Below, piece by piece: positions 11,296 to 22,185 of a stretch of 64,000 bases of DNA; position 1 is the first letter of the stretch, and the number at the start of each line of letters is the position of its first letter. Under the pieces are notes generated by a model that was not told where the DNA came from, ran no database searches, and saw only the letters and a list, made by a program, of their open reading frames with translations. This DNA is from Dastarcus helophoroides. Taxonomy: Eukaryota > Arthropoda > Insecta > Coleoptera > Bothrideridae. The position numbers were made by a program, and so were the translations under genes. The DNA lies in NCBI GenBank assembly GCA_028583605.1, contig CM053329.1, positions 9,114,001 to 9,178,000 of the forward strand, written 5' to 3'.

Positions 11296-12600
11296 GTGCT
11301 CGTGTTGTCTCCTGCAAAAATCGCGCATATCGTCATTGTAACTACTTCCAAGGAAAAGGCTGACCTGCTAGCCTTAATGTTTGCTGAAAACTCCAACCTT
11401 GATTATCAAAACGTAGAACCTCATATTCTTTCTAAGATTGGCACTTCGATGCCTGAAGCTATTTTCAGACAAGGCACAATCAGGAAGATTCTCCTCGAGC
11501 TCGACACATGGAAAACTTCTGACCTTGATGGTATCCCCGCTATTGTTCTTAAGAAGTGCGCTCCAGAGTTAACTTCTTCCTAAGCAAATTGTTCACACTT
11601 TCTTACAACAAAGGTGTATTTTTTAACATCTGGAAATCTGCTTGAGTGCAACCTGTACCTAAAAAGGGAAAAAGGAATCTAGCTAACAACTATCACCCTA
11701 TAATCTTTTTTGCCCGTTATATTTAAAGTAAAGGAAAAGGTTATAAACATCGAGATTCTTAAATATCTGAAGGAGAGTAGAATCGTCTTGGACAGGCAAT
11801 ACGGTTTCAGACAACAACGCTCAATTGGTCATCTAGGGGCATAGGGTTACTCATATCTGTAACTCAGCTATACTTGGTGAGGACTAGGATTGTGGCATTG
11901 GATATCTCAAAGGCCTTCAACAGAGTCCGGCACCAATCTCTTCCAGCCAAATTAACATCTTATGGTCTTCCTATTGAATCTTGTCATTTGGTATTCAATT
12001 TTTTCAGCTGATAGATTTCTTCAGATCGTCGTCGGATGGCATCTCATCCGAGATATTTGCGATTAATGCAGGGGTGCCTTAGGGGTTTATCCTATCTCCT
12101 GTTACACATAAACGATCTCTTAGCTTCAACTTCCAATCCGATATACAGCTAAGCAGATGATAGTGGCCTGGTGTCACCTTTTTTTCTCCGACAAACCATT
12201 ATCTGTCGCTGCTTCAGATCGACTAATGGAACAGCAGATACAGATGATAAATCGGAATCTCGAAATCATTCTGGAATGGGGTAAGAAAAGTGTGGTCTAC
12301 TTCAATGCTTTAAAAACTCAAACCGCGGTTTTCTCTAAGAAAAAATCAAGGGATAAGGCAACAAACATACCAATGGACTGTAAAATCCTCCCGATGGGAT
12401 CTATTCTGTCTATACTAGGAGTCGATGCGAGCACTAACTTCACTTGGGACGACCACGTGCGCGCCATTGCCAAGTCCGCCTCTCAGAAGCTACGCTTTCT
12501 TTTTAGAGCTAAAAAGTACTTCACAATCTCATCAGCTACTTACTCTATACAAAGCTTAAATTACTTCAAATTACTAGAATACTGTTCTCATGTTTGAAGT
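11296..12600 (+). pseudogene. Reverse transcriptase of Jockey-like LINE, broken
   Basis: Recognisable RT blocks occur in order: SDLDGIPAIVLKK near 11518, a PVPKKGKxNLANNY-like block near 11655, DRQYGFRQQ near 11790, ALDISKAFN near 11897, and the catalytic box near 12150. That box reads stop-Ala-Asp-Asp because the tyrosine codon of YADD is TAA (12150-12161). The thumb/connection region follows at 12157-12597. Several stops and frame changes separate the blocks. The family copies RNA into DNA at the insertion site, but this copy cannot. Confidence 0.85.
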
Positions 12601-12890
12601 TCAGCCCCAAAGTACACTTTAGCTCTTTTGGATTCAATTCAAAAAAATGTGATTCGCCAAATTTATGACGAGCGTTTGACCGATTTTCTTGAAACACTAG
12701 AGCAGAAGCGGATGGTTGGTGACTTCTCTTTTGTACAAGTACTATCATGGGAGATGGTCGCAGGAACTAATAGGACTGATCCCCCAAGAGCAAGATTTTT
12801 GAGGTATACAAGACGGTCGGAGACAGCAAATTCCTGTGAGATCCAGCTTGACACTGTGAGGACACAAAATAAATAACAATCAGAAGGCTA

Positions 12891-13835
12891 ACTCTGATCA
12901 CGTGACCGTTTGAGTCCCGTGACCTTTCAAGCCTGTCTATGTTAAAAATCTATGTTGAAAGTGCCAGTGCAGTAGAGATAGGCAAGGTCCTGAGATTTTA
13001 AAGAAATCGAGTCCGATTATATGTCCAACTTTTGCATGGACCCTTCTCCTTAGAATTGGAGTATCATATTTCGTTCTACCAATGTTAGTGTAGGATTTAA
13101 TTCTTGAAAGAAATTATCAAATATTATTAAAACACAATAATTGAAATAATATGCGGTACGCCTATGCAAAAAAGCTGTTTATAACAATTTGAGGTTACAG
13201 GCTGTCGGCATTGACGGCAAAGAAATAAGGCAAGAGTTAACCTGTTACTGACTTTGTGGTGAGGACTTCTGTCTATGGAGACTCTTTTTTCTATAAAACT
13301 TCCAAGTACTCACTTAGCCCACTTCGTCTCATATTTCATTGTCAACCATTTTCTAATACTTCAGTATCACTGAACTGAAGCGTTATTTAATCAGGAAAAT
13401 TAATAACGCCCCAAATGGTTCGTTTCTTATTAACAGTGTTTTAAAAGGCAAATCGCCGAAGCGGAATAAAAAAGAGGTGGGATAATGACGTTTTAAGTGA
13501 GTTTCATTATAATTTCTCGCAATAATGGTTCATTAATTAAAATTGTAAATAGGAACATGTGCAAATTAAACTTCTGTCTCTGTTTTGCATATAAAACTCC
13601 TCATAAATTTTCGAGGGATATTTCGAATTTAATTAAATCGAAAAGCACAAAGTGAATATGTCGGAAAATGGATTTTAATTTTCTTTGTGAAGATATCTAT
13701 TTTATACGACCTATTTGAATCAGCAGCATATAAACTATTACATTGTCTGCATTTTGAGCGTTTGATTCACATAATAAATAAAATACAGTTTTAAACGCCT
13801 TTTGAATGATTTTTTTTATTAAAGTTACTCTAGTA
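12891..13835. other. Intergenic sequence
   Basis: The composition is mixed and AT-rich. I see no gene, RNA or clear transposon. Confidence 0.5.
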
Positions 13836-13941
13836 ACAGTATAGTATAGTATAGTATAGTGTAGTGTAGTGTAGTGTAGTGTAGTGTAGTGTAGTGTAGT
13901 GTAGTGTAGTATAGTATAGTATAGTATAGTATAGTATAGTG
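13836..13941 (+). repeat. Pentanucleotide microsatellite (AGTAT/AGTGT)n, left array
   Basis: About 21 units of a 5-bp repeat: AGTAT at both ends and AGTGT in the middle. The Tyr/Thr-rich antisense frames here are artefacts of this array. Its right end abuts gataccg. Confidence 0.95.
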
Positions 13942-14866
13942 ATACCGCGTTCGTCGTGATAACATTTTTTTAGGAGGATTGACCGGGAGGAACGGCCAAT
14001 TTGGGCGAAAATAACTAATTTTTGGTTTAAGAACGTCATCGCCAAGTGTTTTCAAACAGAAAAAGACGGTGTCCCTTATAAACATGGAAGACGACAACTA
14101 TCGCTCAAAGATGGCAGTACTTACGATACGTGTCGTTAGAAACTAGAAAATATGGCGGTTGACGTTCATAGATGGCAGCACGAAAGAAGACGCGTCGTTT
14201 GAAAATCACACAAGGAAAATGGCGGATAACGGTCACAAGGCTTGAAAAATGAGAAAATAGAAGGCTTTAACCGTAAATCCAGGCAATTTGGCAGTGAAGC
14301 ACTGCGAATGTTGGTTAGAAACAACTGCCACAAAATTAAGAATACGTACCAAAAAAAAAAAAAAAAAAATCAAATATTAACGGAAAAAGCACACTCTGCG
14401 AGCACGTGGCTTGAAATTCACGAACGGAAATTTTGTCAGGCTGAAAGGGGGCAAGGTGAATGATGCAAGCAGTATTAAACAAACAAACAAACAAAAAAAT
14501 AACACTAATAAACACAGAAAAAAAAATGCAAAAAATAAAATAAAATACTTACGGTTTTTAAGCTAGGGTCGCAACGATGCACTATCAATGTCGTACGTCG
14601 GCGTCGGTGGAAAATTTGCGGTCAAAGCGCTAGGCAAATGAGCAAAGGTCGCAATGGGAACTGGGCGGCTGAAGATTCTCGACGGTTGGAGAAATCTTGC
14701 GCTGGTGGAGTACTGGCGTCGACGACAGCAGTAAGGGAACTGATTTTACTCAGAGTGACTTGAGTGAATCACAATTCACTCATTAGGGTTGCCTAGCGCT
14801 TTGATGCAGCGAGTGTCGTCAAAAGCGGGAAAATTGAAAATATATTTATTTCGCTCCGGTATCAAT
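13942..14866. other. CpG-containing block between two pentamer arrays; possible insertion
   Basis: The block starts gataccgcg and ends ctccggtatc, giving a 7-bp inverted match at its edges. The same-strand AGTAN arrays lie immediately outside on both sides. Inside, four sites of the type aaatggcgg or agatggcag lie between 14109 and 14224, and a 20-base A run lies near 14351. The 73-codon open frame at 14242-14463 contains a poly-Lys run from this A tract and matches nothing known. It may be a non-autonomous element inserted into a microsatellite. Confidence 0.45.
14553..14830 (-). promoter_or_regulatory. Possible untranslated first exon with consensus splice donor
   Basis: On the minus strand a CpG-containing stretch free of long frames ends at 14553 and is followed directly by gtaagtat, a consensus splice donor. 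This is the pattern of a 5' non-coding exon. No matching coding exon could be traced to the left, so it may be a remnant or chance. Confidence 0.25.
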
Positions 14867-14951
14867 AGTACAGTACAGTACAGTACAGTACAGTACAGTA
14901 TAGTATAGTATAGTATAGTATAGTATAGTATAGTATAGTATAGTATAGTAT
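14867..14951 (+). repeat. Pentanucleotide microsatellite (AGTAC/AGTAT)n, right array
   Basis: About 17 units of a 5-bp repeat, AGTAC on the left and AGTAT on the right. It is on the same strand as the left array at 13836-13941, so the two could be one array split by an insertion. Confidence 0.95.
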
Positions 14952-17739
14952 CACTATATGTTGAGGAAAGGCCTGGTCATAATACCACGTATTGAAAGGT
15001 TTAATAAAGAAGAAAATCAAAAAAAAGGTTATTATACCTATTAAAAAAAGATCAAATCAAGATTTTAATTTCCCCTAACAAAGCGCTACTGATTCACAAG
15101 AAACTTTTACGGTGTATTTACACCAGACATTTTATTTCGTTCATGTCTCTCTGAGATAAAATACCTTATGGTTATGTCAACTATCCTGAGAGAAACTACC
15201 GGAGACTCTCAGCTGTGTAAATATGTTTCGGATAGCTTTTCTCACGATAGTTGTACGGAATAAAGTGTCTAATGTTTATAAACATTTTTTAGGATTTCAG
15301 ATCAGCAGAAGGTTATCACGTAGCAAGTGACTTGAAAAATATATTTAATCGCTTATTAATGTCATTTTTCAGTATTTTTCTCTATTAGTGTTTCACGAAT
15401 TTCTTTTTCTTGTTTTCTTTTTACTTGTTCTCGTGTGGTTCTTACTGCAAGAGCAAGACAAGAAGTTTTTTTTAGCAGGACAAGGGTTTCTTTTTAAAAA
15501 ATAAATAAGAAGCAAAATTTTTTGCTTATTTTAGTATTTTTTTAAAATAACCTCTAAGAACAGTGTTTTTAAACCTTCTTGAATACACAATCCCTTTAAT
15601 AAATTCTGGCGTTTCTTCCGAAACTGAAAATTGAAAAAATTAAAATTCCAAAAAAACAACAAAAATAAAAGAAAAATACAATATTAAGTTTTTCCTCAAA
15701 ATGACCCTTTAAGTATCGGAAATGAAAAAAAATATTTTTCTTTCTATTTCTTGATTTTTTTACAGAAATTCTGAAAGTTTCCGCACCTTTTTAAATATGT
15801 TCTCTAAATTACAATTTTCAATTCGATATTTCGATTTTTTTTTCAAATCAGAATTTTAATCACAAAATTTTGATTTTTACTTAATTGTTTTCAAAATTGT
15901 GACTATATTCGCAAAATTTTTCCCTTCCAAACTCAGCTTCAATTTCGATGTATATTTAAAATTTATAATTTTAATCTCAAACATTTAAATTCTAAATTTC
16001 CGAAAATATTTTTTTAGATATCTGTAACAAAGTCGAAAATTTAGAGTTAAAGTCAAAAAATCGACTCTGAAGTGGTAAATTAAGTAAAAACATTACACTG
16101 ATTTAAAATCGAAAAATCAAAATTTAATAAAAAGCTAAAAATTTTTGAAAAAATTCTAATATTTTTAAAAAAAATTAAGCCTTCAGTTCTGATTTTACAT
16201 TTTTAAATTTTCTTAAAGCCTTCGAATTCTCCAAAAATTTTTATTTTTTTCAGAAATTCTAAATTTTCCCATTTCAATTTTTTTCGAAATATCGAAGTTA
16301 ACCTTTTTATTGCAAACTATCACAATTTCAGGAACAGTTTGGATTCTGAATTTGAATTTAACGTCGAAAAATGTGATTTTTGAATTAAAATTTTAATTAA
16401 AAACTTAAATTTAATCATCAAATTTCTCAAATCCATAAAATCCAAAAAAAATTCGAAATGTCCCAATAAAATGTTTAAACATTGAGTATTTGCCAGTAAT
16501 TTGTGATTTTTCGAATTTGCATTAAAAAGAATGTTAAGTTTATCTTGAAAAGTAGAACATTTTGGTTGTAAATTGAAATTTTTAAGTATAAACTGAAATT
16601 TGTAAATTTATGGATTAGATTTTATAAATAAGGTTTAGATATTTCAGGAAAAAACACGAAGTTATTACTAAAACAATATCTTATTTGGAGCGTTTTCCCC
16701 AAAAGTTATTTTTTTCTCCATATTTCCAGAAATTTAAAACTTAAAGTTCAAAAAATTTTTTTTTAATTTCATTTTTCTCGACATTTCGATTTTCTTTTAA
16801 AATTAGATTTTTTTTAATAAATTTTAGAAGGGTTCTCCAATTTATCATTTTCTTTTGTCTTTACATCTGCTATAATTGATGTACATTTTAACTAGGTCGT
16901 GTCGATATTAATTTTGAATCTGTTTTTTTGTTTGCTCAATATGGCGTAGTGCTTCCAGTGCTTGCCTCAATATGATTTCAAAAAATGTCAAAATTTTGTA
17001 AAACACGTCAAAATTTCGACAATAAGGTTGAAACTTCCAAAAATGTGGATTAAAAAAAAAGTTGAAATTTAAGAAGAAAATGTTTTCGTAATTTTGATCC
17101 TCTTACAAATTTCCAAAAACTTTATTTTTTTATCAGATAATCGATCACATTTCGAGGAACAGGCAACCTTTAATAAAAAAGTGAAAATTTTCAAAATTAA
17201 GAAAAGTCGAAATTCTCAAAGAGTCGAATTTCGACACATGATGAAATTTCAGGAAAAAAAAACGACGAACTGTTAAATAAAACCTCGAAATGTTGACAGT
17301 CATGTTTGATAAATGAGTAAATCAAATTTTATGAATAAATGCAATATTTAAAAGAAAAGAAAAATTTTGTGAAAAATAATACGAAATTTGAGAAAAAAGT
17401 CGAAATTTCGAAAAAATGTTTCAAGGAAAGGATAAAATTTAAACAAGAAAATGAAATTTTTGGAAAATTTTCCCCAGTTGAACACATAAATTTTTGATTT
17501 CCTGCATGATTCGGAGGGGGGAGGCAAGAGCCCCATCCTGTCGTATTGCCACGTCTGTGGATTACATCCTTTACAAGATGTATTCAAACTGAATGAAACA
17601 AAGTTGTAAATTTTGTCGAAATGAATTGTAATGCTTATTATTAATTATTGAGAGTTTTTTTTTGACACTTATCATCAAGATAGGGACGCTACGATTAAGG
17701 AAACCAATATTTTACTCATTACTGGTTCCACTACAATTA
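14952..17739. other. AT-rich intergenic sequence
   Basis: Long low-complexity stretches with gaaatttt and aaaattcgaaa phrases run from about 15480 to 17480. Short frames at 17094-17276 and 17348-17587 look composition-driven. No gene is recognised. Confidence 0.55.
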
Positions 17740-18054
17740 CAGTGCTAGTCTGTAACTTGGATTAAATTCAGTAAATCAAAGACAGTTTTTTTCGGAAATA
17801 TGCTCGGACTCTTTGATTAATATTATACTTTAAGCTCTTTTTGATGTAGGAAAATTGTATACAGCATGTCCCAAATTTAAGATATGACGTCATCGACAAT
17901 TTTTTTAAATAGCAACCCTATTTTTTTCTTGACTATTCTTAAGGGATATATCAAGTTACACATGCATGCCAAATTTCAATTTTTTATTTCAATGCTTTTA
18001 AAAGATATTTAACAAATATTAAATAATTTGAAAAATTAAGGAATCTGATTCAAC

Positions 18055-19110
18055 TCAATAATATTTCTTCAATAAATGTTCAAAATGTTGTCGGTTTACT
18101 AACTGACAATACCCTAAACGAAACTGAAACTCGTTTTGAACATTTTTAATTACTTCGGGGGAAATTAGTCTACCCTGCTGTCTTATTCGTCCTTTCAACT
18201 CCTCAATATTTGCAGGTTTGGTCTTCAAAATTTCCATAAGAAATAGTCCATAGGTGTTAAGTCTGGAGTCCTGGATGGCCATTCAAAAGGTCCTCTTCTA
18301 CCAATCCGTCAGCCTGGAAACACATCATCGAGATCCTCACGGCCAGGTCTTCCAAAATGAGGAGGGGCACCGTCTTGTTGAAACCAGATGTTTCTATTCG
18401 GAACATCAGCTTCGACCGGATCAGAAAACAAAATAGCTAAATAAGGAGTTAGCTCTTCCTGCAAGAATTCTAAATATCCTGCCCCATTGGGATTTCCTTG
18501 GAAGAAAATTGGTCCTATAACTCGATCACCAACAGTCCCTGCCCAAACATTGACTTTCTCTGGATGTTGAGTGTGGCCTTCCTTCATCCAGTGTGGGTTG
18601 TTGTCTGCCCAGTAACGACAATTTTGACGATTTAGCTCACCATTTAACATAAACGTTGATTCATCTGAAAACAGGATATTTTCTATGCTTAGAACATTTC
18701 TGTCCAGCAGATCCATCATTTGTTAGCAAAACTGGAGTCTTTTACCCGGATCATATTCTCAGAGTACATGGAGGATTGTCATTTTATAAGGATAAAATTT
18801 TTGCATTTTCAGAATTCTTGCAACTGAAGACTGAATAATTTCAAGTTCCCTACCCCTCTGACTAGTCGGGACATGAAGATTTTCGTGGACAGAGAGAAGT
18901 AGATTAATTTTGATATCTTTGTTAAGAGCATTCCGACGGGAACTTGTTTTTCTTAAATGTCCATTTTCCCGAAACTATTTTTTAACCTTGCTTGCGGTAC
19001 TTTGCGATATGGGTGGTAAATCAGGATACTTCTCTCTGAATAAACAAATAACTTCATTTTATGTTCTTGTTCTATCTCCGTAGCAAATCATTATTAAAAT
19101 TTAAATCTTG
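18055..19110 (-). pseudogene. Mariner-like transposase with ~36-residue D-D spacing
   Basis: Reading right to left on the minus strand: an N-terminal helix-turn-helix region (KYPDLPPISQSTASKVKK, then FRENGHLRKTSSRRNAL); the first catalytic Asp region FSDESTFMLNGELNRQNCRYW (18600-18675); the second, WFQQDGAPPHFG near 18360; and the third, SRTPDLTPMDYFLW near 18250. About 36 residues lie between the second and third Asp. At least three in-frame stops and a frameshift after FLW inactivate it. The extreme N-terminus is cut by the nested fold-back. It resembles transposases annotated with DUF4817 in insects. Confidence 0.85.
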
Positions 19111-19114
19111 TGGG

Positions 19115-19451
19115 TATTCTTATTTATAACTATTAAACTTTATTAACGATAAAAACGGGACAGAAATTAAAAATTCCACAATGTTTTGATAAATATTTAC
19201 TAACACCGGACCAGGTTTCGACGGTCATATCAGCAGTTTGTTTAACCGTTGTTATGCTAACAAGCTCCATGGATCACAGACTCCTACGAATATTCCGTCT
19301 AATCCAAATTCTCGTTCAAAGCTTCAAATGAACAAATTGCTGGTATGACCGCCAACGATGTAGTAATGCGAAACCTATTTATCAAAACATTGTCGAATCT
19401 TTAATTTCTGTTGTGTTTTCATCGTTAATAAAGTTTAATAGTTATGAATAT
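19115..19451. repeat. Nested fold-back element inside the long-TIR mariner
   Basis: The left arm (tataactattaaactttat, then caatgttttgataaat, then ggtcatatcagcagtttg) is matched inverted at the right (caatttgctggtatgacc... aataaagtttaatagttat). The arms are over 100 bp in a 337-bp unit with no coding capacity. It separates the start of the transposase relic from the right TIR, so it inserted later than the mariner. Confidence 0.7.
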
Positions 19452-20010
19452 TAAAAAATTTCACGAAGTAAGGGTTGGAAATGTCAACTCTTTTTATTTG
19501 TTTTTATTAACTTTTTTTATAAGATTGTGATAAGACGTCAACCCAATTTGACAAAAAATTTCAATCGAATACCTCCTGATTTTTAAACTTTATAAAAATT
19601 ATGTTGAATTAAATCAGATTTCTTGATTTTTCGAATTAGTTACTTAATTTGTAAATATCTTTTAAATGACAAGGAATAAAAAATTGAAATTTGGTACGCA
19701 TGTGTAACTTGATATACCCCTTAAGAATAGTCAAGAAAAAAAATAGGGTTGCAATTTATAAAAAATTGTCGATGACGTCATATCTTAAATTTGGGACATG
19801 CTCTATACTTCAAAAAGAGCGCAAATTAATCAACGTATCCGAACATATTTCCGAAAAAAAACTGTCTTTGATTTTACTAAATTTACTCCAAGTTACAGAC
19901 TAGCACTGTATAATGAATTACAACCAGTGTTGTGTATGGTTTAACTAAGGTTACAAAGGTCACTTAGCAGACGTGGTTAATTTTCCTTCTTGTATTATGG
20001 GTTACACATA

Positions 20011-20145
20011 GAGAATTCGATCCCGATCGTTATTTCTAATCCCGGGATTTCGAGATTACATTTACTCAATCCCGGGATCCCGAGATTATTTCGGTATTGA
20101 AGGTTACAAATTAAAAATAATCAGCTTTTCAACCAACAAATTAAA
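20011..20145 (+). repeat. GC-motif repeat, copy 1
   Basis: The sequence begins gaattcgatcccg, holds two direct copies of aatcccgggat(t/c) about 33 bp apart, and ends with cagcttttcaaccaacaaat. A diverged copy in the same orientation lies at 22186-22318. The source element is unknown. Confidence 0.6.
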
Positions 20146-20725
20146 ACAATCAACGTAATCATAATTTGCAAATTTGTAAAATAGTGCAAGAATCAGAATT
20201 GGAATTGTTTTTAGAAATACCGAAACTCTTCCAATTTTCAGCTTTGAAAGAAAATCTGAATAGAAAAATATCGTAAATTTGGAATTTCCAAATTTTCAAA
20301 ATTTTTGAGACTAAATATTCAATAAAAACCAAAATTTAAAAAAATTTAAAATATCTTAAAAATGCTTAAAATTTTGAAAAGTTAAAATTTTGGACAAATT
20401 AACATTTTCAAAAAAACCGAAATTTGAGAAATGCGAAATTTAAAAATCCAAATTATCAAAATAAAACAAGTACAATGTGAAAAGAAGTAGAAATTTTGGA
20501 AAAGCCGATATTTACGAAAACAAGAAGCAACGGACAATTACAACCAGGTTATGTATGTAAATTAATGAATCATAACAGCGGCATTTAAAAAAGTTAGGTA
20601 AACTTTAATGTAACATAGTAAACATAACATATAATTAAAAACTTCGTTAAATATTTTATGTAATATCAATTTGTTTGATTGTTCTACCAGTAAAAGAAAA
20701 AAAAACAAATATAAATCTAAAATGT
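20146..20725. other. AT-rich sequence downstream of the tRNA gene
   Basis: A-rich low-complexity sequence with gaaatttg phrases. No gene is seen. Confidence 0.5.
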
Positions 20726-20732
20726 AAAAAAA
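20726..20732 (-). terminator. RNA polymerase III terminator of the tRNA gene
   Basis: Seven consecutive T residues on the minus strand begin seven bases after the mature 3' end of the tRNA, as expected for a Pol III stop signal. Confidence 0.8.
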
Positions 20733-20738
20733 GTTTTG

Positions 20739-20810
20739 TAGCAGAGCGTGGTTTCGATCCACGGACCTCTGGGTTATGGGCCCAGCACGCTTCCACTGCG
20801 CCACTCTGCT
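20739..20810 (-). tRNA. Initiator tRNA-Met (CAT)
   Basis: This is a 72-nt tRNA without an intron. The acceptor arms AGCAGAG and CTCTGCT pair over all seven positions, followed by discriminator A at 20739. The anticodon stem CTGGG/CCCAG encloses loop CCCATAA with anticodon CAT. The initiator hallmarks are visible: an A-U first pair, three consecutive G-C pairs next to the anticodon loop, and a T-loop reading ATCGAAA with A instead of T at its first position. The T stem CGTGG/CCACG is fully paired. It delivers the starting methionine in cytosolic translation. There is no SINE-like tail, so it looks like a true gene. Confidence 0.97.
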
Positions 20811-21995
20811 GTGTGATATACTTATTTTAAACGTAATAGATTAGTGTAAGTGAATTTAGTTAAATTTTTTGTTTTTATGTTTTTTAATTGTTTAGATTTA
20901 TACATAAACCGAGAATTATAATACAATTTATTCCATTTCTTAGGAAATATTTCATTAATATATCAAAAGGCGCTTTACTCGTCACAATTTCATAGGACTA
21001 CTGTAATAATCAATAGTCACTACTGCTATTTCAAAAACACTTTTTTTCTAATTTCAAACCCACTACAATTAAAAAATTACTTGTTACGTTGTTATTATTA
21101 TTGCATTATTGTATTGGAACACCATACTAATTCTTATCATTAAGAAAACCTGATCTTTTTATATAGGAAAGCTGATTTTTTTTTTCAAATTTAAGCCCAA
21201 AAATTCAATTTTAAATGAAGTTTTAAAATAAAAAAATTTAATTTGAACTTACAATTTTTATTGCATTATTAATATTAACGTTGTTTACTTCCACAAATCT
21301 TGAAGTTTTGTCCAAATTGTGACTTTTTAACTTAAAATTACGACTTTAAACTAGAAAATTTTATTTTTGCATTACAATACCGACTTCTTAAAATATGTTC
21401 ATTCTTAGTTTTTAAAATTGAAGTCTTGGTCTTTCGAATTTAAACTCAAAATGTCGAGTTATTTTTTAACAAATCTAAAATATTTCCTTGAAAATTTTCG
21501 CAAAATTGTGAGTGTATATCTTCAGTTTTTATTCTATTTTTTCCTTAAAATTTTGGTTGTAATCCCATTATTTCAATTTAATTCTAAAATATTTGCCTTC
21601 TTTTCGAAATTTCCATTTTAGTGCTAGGAAACTGACTTGTTTGCAAATTTTTAATATTTTGATAGATTTTTTTAAATATTTTTACTTTTAGCAGAAAATT
21701 CGATGTTTTCTTTTTTTTAATAATTTGAATTATTTTCTAAAAAATATCTTTAATTTGCCTCGATATTTCGAAATTTCTTATACACGGTAATTTATAACAG
21801 GAGGCTACAAGTTGAAAAAGAGTAGAATACCATTTTTTTCTATCTGGCTTTGTTTTCCAGATATTAGGCTATGAAATTTCCAAATATGATTTCCAAAAAT
21901 GATTGAAATTTAACAAAAAATAACACTAGGCCACGTAAAATTATTTCTTTTTGTCGTTATTTATTAATCTTTAACAACAAAGTTAATTATTATTA
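20811..21995. other. AT-rich intergenic sequence
   Basis: T-rich low complexity dominates 21170-21760. The frame at 21418-21621 is composition-driven. No gene is recognised. Confidence 0.5.
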
Positions 21996-22154
21996 CATGC
22001 TGCAAGAAATGCGGAACAGTGGTTAGACATCTATTTTGATACAAGGTGGGTAGGTAGAAATGGCCCAAAGGAGGGGCCTGCTAGAGCGCCAGATCTTAAT
22101 CCGTTCGAATTTCACTTTTGGAGTAACATAAAACAAATAGTTATTAAGAAATAA
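21996..22154 (+). pseudogene. Mariner/Tc1-type transposase fragment
   Basis: A 53-codon open stretch ends at a TAA. It begins just after where the second catalytic Asp would be (His-Ala-Ala-Arg-Asn) and carries DTRWVGRNGPKEGPARAPDL followed by NPFEFHFWSNIKQIV. This is the block around the third catalytic Asp in Tc1/mariner transposases (WIGRxGPxxWPxRSPDLNPLDFxLW). No other part of this element was found nearby. It differs from the two other mariner relics in the window. Confidence 0.8.
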
Positions 22155-22185
22155 CCAACGAGGAATAATTGCTCCTGATATGAAT

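Larger units (their letters stand above)
10021..12890 (+). mobile_element. Jockey-like non-LTR retrotransposon, copy 1, decayed
   Basis: This is the ORF2 of a LINE with apurinic-type endonuclease, reverse transcriptase and a C-terminal region, broken by frameshifts and stops. At the 5' side a 22-bp phrase is imperfectly doubled (10024-10067, gcagtagactgaagctca then gtagtagactcaagc), which resembles a 5' UTR. The ORF1 gag-like gene was not found. The 3' side ends near 12890 after a short A-rich run. A second copy of the same family lies inverted at 23449-24660 and shares RKILLxLDTxKxSxLDG and the YGFRQQ block. Confidence 0.85.
17740..19908 (-). mobile_element. Complete long-TIR Tc1/mariner-type transposon
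   Basis: The ends are exact: CAGTGCTAGTC at 17740 and its complement ending at 19908, with a TA on each side (17738-17739 and 19909-19910). The terminal inverted repeats are unusually long, about 320 bp (17740-18065 and about 19585-19908), and still align over nearly their whole length. A decayed transposase lies on the minus strand between them and overlaps the left TIR at its C-terminus. A separate fold-back element is nested at 19115-19451. The element is 2169 bp including the nested insertion. Confidence 0.85.

Noticed and set aside
13825..14097. Tyr/Thr-rich repetitive protein frames
   Set aside because: Translation of the AGTAT/AGTGT microsatellite.
20562..20804. 80-codon minus frame overlapping the tRNA
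   Set aside because: The frame reads through the tRNA gene, and the RNA explains the sequence.
20739..20810. tRNA-derived SINE head
   Set aside because: All stems pair perfectly, initiator hallmarks are kept, a T-run terminator follows, and no SINE body or tail is present.
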